Positions 7,647-14,759 of a stretch of 16,044 bases of DNA are shown piece by piece. The notes under the pieces were generated by a model. The model had not been told where the DNA came from. It saw only the letters and a program-made list of their open reading frames with translations, and did not search any database. A program made the translations under genes and the position numbers. How positions within the stretch are numbered: position 1 is the stretch's first letter; every line of letters begins with the position of its first letter. Origin of the DNA: an uncultured Bacteroidales bacterium (GTDB taxonomy: Bacteria > Bacteroidota > Bacteroidia > Bacteroidales > WCHB1-69); NCBI GenBank assembly GCA_937901455.1, contig CALDIA010000018.1:1-16044 (forward strand), in the 5' to 3' direction.

Positions 7647-7689
7647 TATTTAAGAAATGGTTTTGCGGCATTTGTGCTTCCTGAGAATG

Positions 7690-7697
7690 AAAGGAGG
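7690..7697 (+). promoter_or_regulatory. Strong Shine-Dalgarno site for the acyltransferase
   Basis: AAAGGAGG ends eight bases before the ATG at 7706. Such a perfect anti-16S match is unusual in this window, where the other starts lack one and which otherwise looks like Bacteroidales DNA. It supports 7706 as the start and suggests initiation independent of the preceding gene. Confidence 0.6.
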
Positions 7698-7705
7698 ATG
7701 GCCGC

Positions 7706-8383
7706 ATGAACAACATTCACCCCACAGCTATTATTGACAAAACCGTTGTCCTGGGCGACAACAACACCATCGGCCCATACGCAATTGTTACCGGCAATAC
7801 CATCATAGGGAATGGTAACACCATCGGTCCCCACACGGCCATAGGTGTACCAGCCACCGATACCAAGCAAGTGGATTATGGTTATGACAACCCTTATTTG
7901 GAAATTGGCGACAATAACATCATTCGTGAATTCTGTGTGGTGGAGCAACCCTGCTACGAGGCCTTGTCGAAGATTGGCAACAATGTTTTCCTGATGCAGG
8001 GTGTTCACCTGTCGCACGACAACATATTAAAAGACCAAGTGGTCATCACCAATCAATGCGTGGTGGGAGGTATAGCCAAGATTCTCGATGGTGCCGATTT
8101 GGGTATGGGGTGCACCATCAACCAGTATTCTGTAATTGGTCACTACAGCATTGTGGCTACCGGTGCTCCTTGTATGAAGAATGTGAAACCCTTCAGCCGC
8201 TACATCCCCAACAAGCCCATATCAGTCAACATGTATGCTTTGAAGAAGTACGGTTTTATGGATTATGTGGATGAGATTACAGCCTACGTACTGAAAGATG
8301 CAATACCCACCGCAGAAAGAATCAAGGCAATTGTTGACGAATTTGACGGTTGGGTGGAAAAGTACGGGAGAGAGACGTATTGA
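7706..8383 (+). CDS. LpxA-like left-handed beta-helix acyltransferase (sugar N-acyltransferase candidate)
   Basis: 225 residues. Hexapeptide-repeat turns run from the N-terminus (IHPTAIIDKTVVLGDNNTIG, then TIIGNGNTIGPHTAIG) to about residue 165. GDNNIIREFCVVEQ and LMQGVHLSHDN follow the LpxA pattern, with His104 at the place of the catalytic His of E. coli LpxA (HIAHD). The C-terminal ~55 residues are helical, as in LpxA, but the protein is shorter than LpxA (about 262 residues). A housekeeping lipid A role is unlikely in this setting. It more probably acylates the amino group of the 3-amino-3,6-dideoxy sugar, as QdtC/FdtC-type enzymes do with acetyl-CoA. The acyl donor (acetyl-CoA or acyl-ACP) is not evident. 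The gene after it belongs to a different, AT-rich module with its own promoter. Confidence 0.8.
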   Translation: MNNIHPTAIIDKTVVLGDNNTIGPYAIVTGNTIIGNGNTIGPHTAIGVPATDTKQVDYGYDNPYLEIGDNNIIREFCVVEQPCYEALSKIGNNVFLMQGVHLSHDNILKDQVVITNQCVVGGIAKILDGADLGMGCTINQYSVIGHYSIVATGAPCMKNVKPFSRYIPNKPISVNMYALKKYGFMDYVDEITAYVLKDAIPTAERIKAIVDEFDGWVEKYGRETY

Positions 8384-8421
8384 AAACCAAAAAACTGCGT
8401 GTTTTCTGAGATTATTCTCGA

Positions 8422-8447
8422 TTTGAAAGAAATAATTCGTACTTTTG
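8422..8447 (+). promoter_or_regulatory. Putative Bacteroidetes-type promoter of the three-gene cassette
   Basis: TACTTTTG at 8440-8447 fits the TAnnTTTG -7 consensus of the Bacteroidetes primary sigma factor. A TTTG at 8422-8425 could be the -33 element, but the 14-base spacing is shorter than the usual ~19. Initiation would fall near 8454, about 40 bases before the Cas2-like start. It is the only such motif I found in the gaps between genes, and it suggests that the cassette is transcribed separately. Confidence 0.45.
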
Positions 8448-8496
8448 CAAGTTCAATGGGCATCCAGCCGATATTTGGCTCATTAACAATTTGAAG

Positions 8497-8790
8497 ATGA
8501 ATAAGTTATTTCTTATAATATATGATTTGAAAGTACCAGGAAGGGACTATAGCAATCTGTATGAAACCATCAAATCTTTGTCGGACGATTTTCAGCATCC
8601 TTTAGAATCTACATGGTTTGTGTCTCTTAATTCCAACATTTCGTCACAAAGCATTTATGACGACCTGAGAAAAACCATAGATGATAATGACAACTTGTTC
8701 GTAGTTAATATGAATGACCCAAAAGACAGACAAGGTTGGATGCCAAGGAATTTCTGGACGTGGTACGCCGAAAAAGTGAATGTGTTATGA
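8497..8790 (+). CDS. Cas2/SinR-like small protein (ferredoxin-like fold)
   Basis: 97 residues from ATG 8497; a TTG two codons upstream is not needed. The sequence KLFLIIYDLKVPGRDYSNLY matches the first strand and loop of Cas2-fold proteins, with the conserved Asp10 of YDL. LESTWFV (36-42) and DNLFVVNM (65-72) match the later strands of the group often annotated as SinR-family or Cas2-like. Cas2 and VapD relatives include metal-dependent nucleases, and the Cas2 Asp lies at the position of Asp10; nuclease activity here is a guess. No cas1 gene or CRISPR repeats are present, so it is not part of an adaptation module. Its stop overlaps the AAA ATPase start as ATGA, so the two are surely co-expressed. 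Confidence 0.7.
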   Translation: MNKLFLIIYDLKVPGRDYSNLYETIKSLSDDFQHPLESTWFVSLNSNISSQSIYDDLRKTIDDNDNLFVVNMNDPKDRQGWMPRNFWTWYAEKVNVL

Positions 8791-9917
8791 TTAAAAGCAT
8801 ATCTCTCGAGAATTTCAAATGCTATCAGGAAACAGCAACGTTTCCTACGACAAATATCAATGTCCTGTATGGCATGAATGGTCGCGGAAAATCCACGCTT
8901 CTTCAGGCTTTACTATTATTTTATCAGTCGTTATCGGAGAACAACACTATCAGTAAACTGCAATTGAAAGGAACAACGGTGAATGTCGGTTCCTTCTACG
9001 ATGCCATCAATCGCTATGCAGGGGCAAAGTCTTTTGGGATTCAAATCGTCGATTCCCAAGAGCGAATGGTGGCTGTGTATGGCGAAGACGAAAACCCAAC
9101 CAAGGCATTGTTGACATCGCTGTATGTGAATGAAAAAAATTATTTTGACGAACATTCCACTGCATTGGATGCAAACGACTCGGGTGGTGACCAAAACGTA
9201 AAACGGACACTGGGTGTAATCGATAAAAGTTCCATACGCCTTCTCAATACTTTGGAGCATGTTGTTTATGTGTCGGCTGACAGAGTGGGGCCCAAGGAAT
9301 TTGTCGAGCGCAAGCCTATTGAAAAGAATTATGTTGGCGTTCAGGGTGAGAACAGTTATCAGGTGATAGAATCGCAAGGCCTTGATTTTGTAGCCCGAGT
9401 TCAGACTGAGTTGGATTTTATTTTAGGTGGAGCCTCTGTCAAGACTTCTTCTACCGAAGACAAGTCCATCATTCAACTGTATCTGGATTCCGTGAATGGA
9501 ACAGAGGGCTATAAACCGATTAATGTTGGATTTGGATATAGTTATGTGCTGCCCGTTGTGTTGTCCGTACTGCTGGCCGACAAAGGAAGTGTCGTCATCT
9601 TGGAAAATCCCGAGGCACACCTCCATCCAGCGGCACAATCGCGAATTGTTTCCTTTATTCTCAAACATGCTCTCGAAAAACAACTACAAGTCTTTATGGA
9701 AACGCATAGCGACCATGTTGTCAATGGTATAAGGATAGCCGTCAAAAAAGGAGAAATCGACCATAGTGATGTGAGCATTTTGCACTTTGAGAGAGATGCC
9801 GATGTGAAGTTGGCACCCAGGTTTAAGCAAATCAAAGTGGATCGACAAGGGAACCTGAGCAACTATCCTGAAGATTTCATGGATGAATGGACCAAACAGC
9901 TTTTGGAATTGGCATGA
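8787..9917 (+). CDS. AAA/ABC-type ATPase (DUF3696-like, OLD/SMC-related)
   Basis: 376 residues from the ATG at 8787; an upstream in-frame ATG at 8736 would overlap the previous gene and is rejected because MIKSISLENFKCY is the standard N-terminus of this family. Walker A is GMNGRGKST (29-37); Walker B is VVILENPEAHLHP (269-281) with Glu276 as probable catalytic base; ETHSDHVVNGIRIA (305-318) is the D-loop/H-switch region typical of DUF3696 proteins. The middle (about 100-230) is the family's variable insert. There is no TOPRIM nuclease domain, unlike full OLD proteins. ATPases of this kind act as sensors or motors in several anti-phage systems, paired with an effector in the same operon. It is linked by ATGA overlaps on both sides, and local GC is low (about 33-38% in sampled windows). 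Confidence 0.88.
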   Translation: MIKSISLENFKCYQETATFPTTNINVLYGMNGRGKSTLLQALLLFYQSLSENNTISKLQLKGTTVNVGSFYDAINRYAGAKSFGIQIVDSQERMVAVYGEDENPTKALLTSLYVNEKNYFDEHSTALDANDSGGDQNVKRTLGVIDKSSIRLLNTLEHVVYVSADRVGPKEFVERKPIEKNYVGVQGENSYQVIESQGLDFVARVQTELDFILGGASVKTSSTEDKSIIQLYLDSVNGTEGYKPINVGFGYSYVLPVVLSVLLADKGSVVILENPEAHLHPAAQSRIVSFILKHALEKQLQVFMETHSDHVVNGIRIAVKKGEIDHSDVSILHFERDADVKLAPRFKQIKVDRQGNLSNYPEDFMDEWTKQLLELA

Positions 9918-10759
9918 AGCAAGCAGGCGACCTCTACTTTAACGAACTGTCACTTCAACCTTTTGGCAATCAAGAAGAGACAAAAAAGCGTATATTGACC
10001 TATTCGAAAGTGCTGAAACATTGCGGAGGGTTGGGTCACAAAAAAGTACGCTATGAATACGAGTTGTCGGCTTTGAAGATTACAGAAAACGAAACCCTTT
10101 CGGAGTATTGTTATAAGAATTTTCGAACCCCTGAACTTAATACTGCCATCAATCTAATCCTAACGACACAAAAGCATCCTTATATTGAAGACGATTCAAT
10201 CCAAGAAAATCGGTTCGTAGAACACGATTATCTTGTTGAAACCGATAATGATACTTGTTTTGGCTATGGTTTTGTGACAGCTTATATTCATGACTCTTTT
10301 GCCATCGGTTTTCATTCTACCGTCACTTGGAACCGACATTGTTTCAATATCATAGTTGACAATGACCGTAAAGCACCTAAGCAAGTGTTCTGCATTTCTA
10401 GTATGGAGCATTTTGACGAGCCTTCTTTTGTCAAATGGTATGTTAATACTTATACTGTTTCTTACACGAAACGAGTTGGCAATGGAGTCATACACTTGCG
10501 TGACGACCACGGCAAAGATGTATTGCAAGAATTTAGCAACAGAATACTGAAAGAAGACTTTGTGGCTGAAATCGTCAATTCGCTCCCTTTTGCTTCCAAA
10601 GCCAATAGCTTTATCGAAAAGATTCTTGACAATGGCATCATCCATATCCGATTGACAAACACCGACCGCGGATTGGGTTTGGTCGTTCGTACCGTGAGCG
10701 ATGACATACTTCGAACCACCTATTTTGCAAAACTTTTGCAAGAGAAATATGGCTGCTGA
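9914..10759 (+). CDS. Conserved hypothetical protein, third member of the Cas2-like/AAA cassette
   Basis: 281 residues from ATG 9914 (ATGA overlap with the ATPase); a start at 9887 is possible but less natural. I do not recognise a named domain. The N-terminus GDLYFNELSLQPFG resembles the opening of hypothetical proteins I associate with AAA ATPase partners, which have an LxFxELSL-type start and a later short motif before a ~100-residue beta-rich region. Here that region is about 110-170 (FGYGFVTAYIHDSFAIGFHS, then the TWNRHCFNIIVDN part). Several conserved-looking acidic and His residues (HD, HFDEPSF) could form a metal site, but no nuclease motif is certain. No signal peptide or membrane helix is seen. 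By position it is the candidate effector or target-recognition subunit; this is inference from context. Confidence 0.75.
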   Translation: MKQAGDLYFNELSLQPFGNQEETKKRILTYSKVLKHCGGLGHKKVRYEYELSALKITENETLSEYCYKNFRTPELNTAINLILTTQKHPYIEDDSIQENRFVEHDYLVETDNDTCFGYGFVTAYIHDSFAIGFHSTVTWNRHCFNIIVDNDRKAPKQVFCISSMEHFDEPSFVKWYVNTYTVSYTKRVGNGVIHLRDDHGKDVLQEFSNRILKEDFVAEIVNSLPFASKANSFIEKILDNGIIHIRLTNTDRGLGLVVRTVSDDILRTTYFAKLLQEKYGC

Positions 10760-10822
10760 CCAGTTTGCTCCACAAGAATAATCAGCCCTTCTGTTTACAA
10801 AACAATTAACTTTCAAGAGCCT

Positions 10823-11923
10823 ATGATTCCCTTTCTTTCCCTGAAAGACGTCACCGCTCTCCACGGCGACGAAATCAACGCCGCCGTCACCCGCGTGGTC
10901 AACAGCGGCTGGTACCTGCAAGGCCAAGAAAACGAAGCCTTTGAAAGTCATTATGCACAATATATTGGCACAAAGCACTGCATCGGCTGCGCCAATGGCC
11001 TCGATGCGCTGATATGGATTTATCGTGCTTATATAGAATTGGGCATGATGCAACCTGGTGACGAGGTCATCGTGCCAGCCAACACCTATATCGCATCAAT
11101 ATTGGCCATCACGGAGAATGGACTCAAGGCAGTTCTGGTCGAGCCAAATCCAGAAACGCTTGAGTTGGACGACTCAAAAATCGAAGCAGCCATCACGCCC
11201 AGGACCAAGTCTATCCTTTTGGTGCATCTGTATGGCCGGTGCGCCTATACGGAAAAGATAGGCGAGCTTTGCCAACGCTACCGTCTGCATTTGGTGGAGG
11301 ACAATGCGCAAGCTCATGGCTGCACCTACAATGGACGAAAAACGGGGTCGTTGGCCGAAGCCGCAGGGCATAGCTTCTATCCCGGCAAAAACCTTGGTGC
11401 CTTGGGCGATGGTGGTGCCGTGACAACCGACAACAAGGAATTGGCCGACTGCATCCGTGCCTTGGCCAACTATGGCAGCACGAAAAAGTATGTGTTCAAG
11501 TATTGCGGTCGCAACAGTCGCTTGGATGAAATACAAGCCGCTGTGCTTGACGTGAAACTGCGCCATCTTGACGAGGACAACCGAATGAGGCAAGAAGTTG
11601 CGGCATATTACTATGACAACATCAATAATCCGCTTGTTACCTTGCCGACACGGTTGCCCGACGAGAACAATGTTTATCACTTGTTCCCGATATTGTGCGA
11701 AAGAAGAGATGAACTACAGGACTATCTTAAGCAGAACGGTGTGCAGACGTTGATTCATTATCCCATTCCGCCGCATTTGCAGGAGTGCTATAAGGGAGAG
11801 TGGGGGGGCATGCAGTTGCCTATCACCGAGCGGTTGGCGAAACAGGAACTGAGTTTGCCCATAAGTCAGGTGATGAAACCAAGTGAAATGGATTCAGTTG
11901 TAAGACTATTGAACGAATTTTGA
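10823..11923 (+). CDS. DegT/DnrJ/EryC1 PLP aminotransferase (FdtB/QdtB type)
   Basis: 366 residues, full length for the sugar aminotransferase family. The N-terminal FLSLKDVTALHGDEINAAV and the AxxVVNSGWYLQG segment are characteristic of FdtB/QdtB/TylB enzymes. CANGLDAL (56-63) contacts PLP phosphate, VEDNAQAHG (158-166) contains Asp160 for the pyridine nitrogen, and SFYPGKNLGALGDGG (184-198) holds Lys189, the Schiff-base lysine. It would transfer an amino group from glutamate to C3 of the dTDP-3-keto-6-deoxy sugar made by the isomerase at 5923. Between the two enzymes sit the ligase, the acyltransferase and the three-gene cassette. The first ~110 bases are GC-rich (67% in 10861-10920) and the next window is only 40%, which suggests a recombination boundary near 10930. 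Confidence 0.92.
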   Translation: MIPFLSLKDVTALHGDEINAAVTRVVNSGWYLQGQENEAFESHYAQYIGTKHCIGCANGLDALIWIYRAYIELGMMQPGDEVIVPANTYIASILAITENGLKAVLVEPNPETLELDDSKIEAAITPRTKSILLVHLYGRCAYTEKIGELCQRYRLHLVEDNAQAHGCTYNGRKTGSLAEAAGHSFYPGKNLGALGDGGAVTTDNKELADCIRALANYGSTKKYVFKYCGRNSRLDEIQAAVLDVKLRHLDEDNRMRQEVAAYYYDNINNPLVTLPTRLPDENNVYHLFPILCERRDELQDYLKQNGVQTLIHYPIPPHLQECYKGEWGGMQLPITERLAKQELSLPISQVMKPSEMDSVVRLLNEF

Positions 11924-11935
11924 TAAAGTGGTGAG

Positions 11936-13693
11936 ATGGATAACACTCAAAGTAAGAGTTCTGGTTTTTTTGTCCTGTTAGGCAGGATGGCAAAGAACAA
12001 ATGGCTCGCTATTGTCCAAGTAGCCCTCGTTGTTCTTTGTACATGCGTTTTATGGCATTCCGAAGCCTATTTCGTGCCGTATATGCTGGTCTCGGTGGCG
12101 GCATTGGTCTGCTTGTGTTTTAACCTAAAGAATGAGCGGAGGCTGCCAAGGTTTGAGAGCACGATGACATATGTCTTTTCTCTGCTTTTCGCGCTTATGA
12201 TAACGCTTGCCAATTATGACCTATGGGATAATGGGGCGATGGGCGTACTCAAGTTCGTTTTGCTTTTTTGTGGGATATTCGTTTCGTTCGCCAACATCTT
12301 GTCTTTTATCGCAAGCAGGCAACGCTCAAGCAACCTCGCTCCATCCACAATGAGCAACAAGAAAGTGTTTTTGTTCACTTTTTTATTGATAGTGGTCGTC
12401 AATGGCGCCATTTTGTTCTTGTGCAAGTATCCTGGTTTTCTAACCATGGATAGCGTTCTGCAGGTGAAGCAGACCCTCGATGGCGTATATACCAACAGCC
12501 ATCCATTCTACCATACCATGTTGCTTAAGCTGTTCCTTTCCATCGGACTGGCGCTGTTTGGCAATATGAATGCGGCGGTGGCTACCTATATGGTGTTCCA
12601 GATTTGTTTTATGGCCATGTCGTTTGCGTTTGCCGTGATGACGATGAACGAAATAGGTGCCCCAAAATGGTCAGTAATCCTACTTGTTGCTTTTTTCGCT
12701 TTGATGCCGTATCACATGGCCTATAGTTTTACGCTGTGGAAAGACGTTATGTTTGGAGGTCTTGTGTTACTCTATACCGTGTTCCTTTACAGAATGCTCA
12801 AAGAGGTTGGCAATGGCAAATGGAATCTGCTTGGACTAGTGCTGTCGGGCATGGGCTTCTGCCTCTTCAGAAGCAATGGTTTCTTTGCCTTCGTGGGTGT
12901 TACGATATTGTTACTGCTGTTGTTCAGGCGTCAGCACAAGCAATTGGTTCTTGTCATGATGGCCATCGTCGTGGTAAGTTTTGTCATGAAGCGCCCGGTC
13001 CTGAGAATGCTTGACGTGGCGCAGCCGGATTTGGCAGAGTCGTTGTCGATACCCATTCAGCAGGTGGCACGCGATGTGGTAGAGAACAGGGATTTTACCG
13101 AAGAACAATACCATCTCCTCGATCAATTGGCGGATGTGGAACGAGTCCCCGAAACCTATTTGTGGTATATCTCCGATCCGATGAAGGATTTGATGAGGGA
13201 GAGGAACTACCAGCAGGCGTTTTCGGAACACAAAGCGGATTATATCAAGTTGTATTTCACAAGGCTTGCCAAGCATCCGTGGACATACGTGAAAGCTTGG
13301 GTCGACCAGACCAAGGGCTATTGGAACTCAGGCTATCCCTATTGGATTTGGTGCCTTTATACCGACGGGGCTGATATAGGAATATATAGTACGGTACGCT
13401 CAGGATGGATGAATAAGGCGGTGAATAGCTATCTGTCGCATTTTTCGAAATACGAGGTGCTTAAACCGTTTTCCAGCATAGGCTTCTTCGTGTGGTGCAT
13501 CTTGCTGTGTCTTTATGCCTCCATCATCAAGAAAGACAAAGTGTCGGCTTTGATGACAATTCCTGTGTTGATGATAATCCTTTCGCTGCTTGTGGCCACT
13601 CCGGTTTTCTCCGAGTTCAGGTATGCCTATAGCGTCTTTTGCACGATGCCAGTGATTGCCGTCATGACATTCGTCGGTTACAAACGAAATTAA
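11936..13693 (+). CDS. Multi-pass membrane protein, GT-C-like (DUF6020-type), possible GtrC-like sugar transferase
   Basis: 585 residues with about ten or more hydrophobic segments spread from residue ~22 to the C-terminus (for example WLAIVQVALVVLCTCVLW and SVILLVAFFALMPYHMAY). The first extracytoplasmic loop region contains YPGFLTMDSVLQ (165-176) with Asp172, then NSHPFYHTMLLKLF. This YPG-x-DS / N-HP-HT pattern is the hallmark I associate with the DUF6020 family, where an acidic residue in the first loop recalls GT-C glycosyltransferases using polyprenyl-phosphate sugars. A long soluble loop (about 365-500, rich in charged and aromatic residues, YWNSGYPYWIWCLYTDG) precedes the last helices. 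With the following GtrB-like and GtrA-like genes it may be the enzyme that transfers the flipped sugar on the periplasmic side. It starts 12 bases after the aminotransferase stop. Confidence 0.75.
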   Translation: MDNTQSKSSGFFVLLGRMAKNKWLAIVQVALVVLCTCVLWHSEAYFVPYMLVSVAALVCLCFNLKNERRLPRFESTMTYVFSLLFALMITLANYDLWDNGAMGVLKFVLLFCGIFVSFANILSFIASRQRSSNLAPSTMSNKKVFLFTFLLIVVVNGAILFLCKYPGFLTMDSVLQVKQTLDGVYTNSHPFYHTMLLKLFLSIGLALFGNMNAAVATYMVFQICFMAMSFAFAVMTMNEIGAPKWSVILLVAFFALMPYHMAYSFTLWKDVMFGGLVLLYTVFLYRMLKEVGNGKWNLLGLVLSGMGFCLFRSNGFFAFVGVTILLLLLFRRQHKQLVLVMMAIVVVSFVMKRPVLRMLDVAQPDLAESLSIPIQQVARDVVENRDFTEEQYHLLDQLADVERVPETYLWYISDPMKDLMRERNYQQAFSEHKADYIKLYFTRLAKHPWTYVKAWVDQTKGYWNSGYPYWIWCLYTDGADIGIYSTVRSGWMNKAVNSYLSHFSKYEVLKPFSSIGFFVWCILLCLYASIIKKDKVSALMTIPVLMIILSLLVATPVFSEFRYAYSVFCTMPVIAVMTFVGYKRN

Positions 13694-13765
13694 CACCATT
13701 GACTTGGAATGTCTCGTGTCCCGAAGTCCCGAGTCTAAAGAATCTCAAACCTAAAATAATCCCTT

Positions 13766-14698
13766 ATGGATAAAATTGCAGTATTGATACCATGTTATAA
13801 CGAAAGCCAGACCATCGAAAAGGTCGTTAGTGACTACAAGAAGGCGCTTCCCGAGGCGGCCATTTATGTCTATGACAACAATTCGACCGATGGTACAGCC
13901 GATTTGGCTGCAAAGGCTGGCGCAATTGTAAGGCACGAACCGAGACAGGGCAAGGGCAACGTGATTCGCAGCATGTTTCGCGACATCGAAGCCGATTGCT
14001 ACCTCATGATTGACGGTGATGATACTTATCCTGCTGATAGCGCAAGAGAGATGTGCGATCTTGTTTTAAAGCAGGGGGTGGATATGGTGGTCGGTGATAG
14101 ACTTTCGTCGACTTATTTCACGGAAAACAAGCGCCGATTCCATGGTATGGGTAACAAGTTGGTGCGTTTCCTGATCAATAAATTATATAAAAGTGATGTT
14201 CATGATATTATGTCGGGACAACGTGCTTTCAGCGAAGGTTTTGTGAAGGGTTTCCCTGTCCTTTCGGGAGGGTTCGAAATCGAAACGGAGATGACCATCC
14301 ATGCGCTTGACAAGAATTTTGTGATAAAGGAAGTTCCTGTGTTGTATCGCGACAGGCCAGTAGGCAGCGAGTCGAAATTGAATACTTTTTCAGACGGTTT
14401 CAAGGTACTACGAACCATTGCAAGACTATTCAGGCAGTATAAGCCGTTCGTGTTTTTCAGCATCATCAGCGTCCTGTTATGGCTGGTGGCATTCATCCTT
14501 TTCATACCTGTGTTTAATGAGTATTTGCATACAGGCTTGGTGCCTCGTTTTCCAACGGTAATTGTTAGCGGAGTGATGGCGATTATGGGTATGTTATTGT
14601 GGATTTGTGGAGTGATACTTGATGTGGTGGTGAAAAAGCACCGACAGTTTTACGAAATCTTGTTGAATCAAAACAGGGCCATAAGAGATAATAAGTAG
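13766..14698 (+). CDS. Polyprenyl-phosphate glycosyltransferase (GtrB/DPM1-like GT2)
   Basis: 310 residues. KIAVLIPCYNESQTIEKVV starts a GT-A domain; YDNNSTDGT (36-44) and MIDGDDTYPAD (81-91) are the nucleotide- and metal-binding signatures of dolichol-phosphate-mannose-synthase-like enzymes; DIMSGQRAFS (147-156) and DRPVGSESKLNT are the further conserved blocks. Two C-terminal membrane helices (about 227-250 and 263-288) anchor it, as in GtrB. It would load a hexose from a UDP- or GDP-sugar onto undecaprenyl phosphate at the inner face of the membrane. A 72-base gap with no recognisable promoter separates it from the membrane protein. The GtrA-like flippase follows 61 bases later, so the pair is the usual GtrB-GtrA arrangement. 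Confidence 0.9.
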   Translation: MDKIAVLIPCYNESQTIEKVVSDYKKALPEAAIYVYDNNSTDGTADLAAKAGAIVRHEPRQGKGNVIRSMFRDIEADCYLMIDGDDTYPADSAREMCDLVLKQGVDMVVGDRLSSTYFTENKRRFHGMGNKLVRFLINKLYKSDVHDIMSGQRAFSEGFVKGFPVLSGGFEIETEMTIHALDKNFVIKEVPVLYRDRPVGSESKLNTFSDGFKVLRTIARLFRQYKPFVFFSIISVLLWLVAFILFIPVFNEYLHTGLVPRFPTVIVSGVMAIMGMLLWICGVILDVVVKKHRQFYEILLNQNRAIRDNK

Positions 14699-14759
14699 AT
14701 AAAGATGCGTTTTTTGGCCGTGCCTGTTTCCATTTTTTTTTGAGAAACTGTTGTTGGCG

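Noticed and set aside
7340..8017. 225-residue minus-strand open frame across the ATP-grasp/acyltransferase junction
   Set aside because: It is a shadow of two well-supported plus-strand genes and shows no domain.
8389..8405. Possible terminator AAAAC-TGCGT-GTTTT after the acyltransferase
   Set aside because: The five-pair stem has only one G-C pair and no U-tract follows; termination here is plausible from context but not shown.
8497..8790. A CRISPR adaptation module, suggested by the Cas2-like protein
   Set aside because: There is no cas1, no other cas gene and no repeat-spacer array anywhere in the window.
13711..13735. Short repeats of gtcccga in the gap before the GtrB-like gene
   Set aside because: Only about two imperfect 8-base units; too short to call a repeat array or binding site.
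14733..14741. T9 run as a terminator between the GtrB-like and GtrA-like genes
   Set aside because: No stable stem precedes it, and GtrB/GtrA pairs are normally co-expressed.
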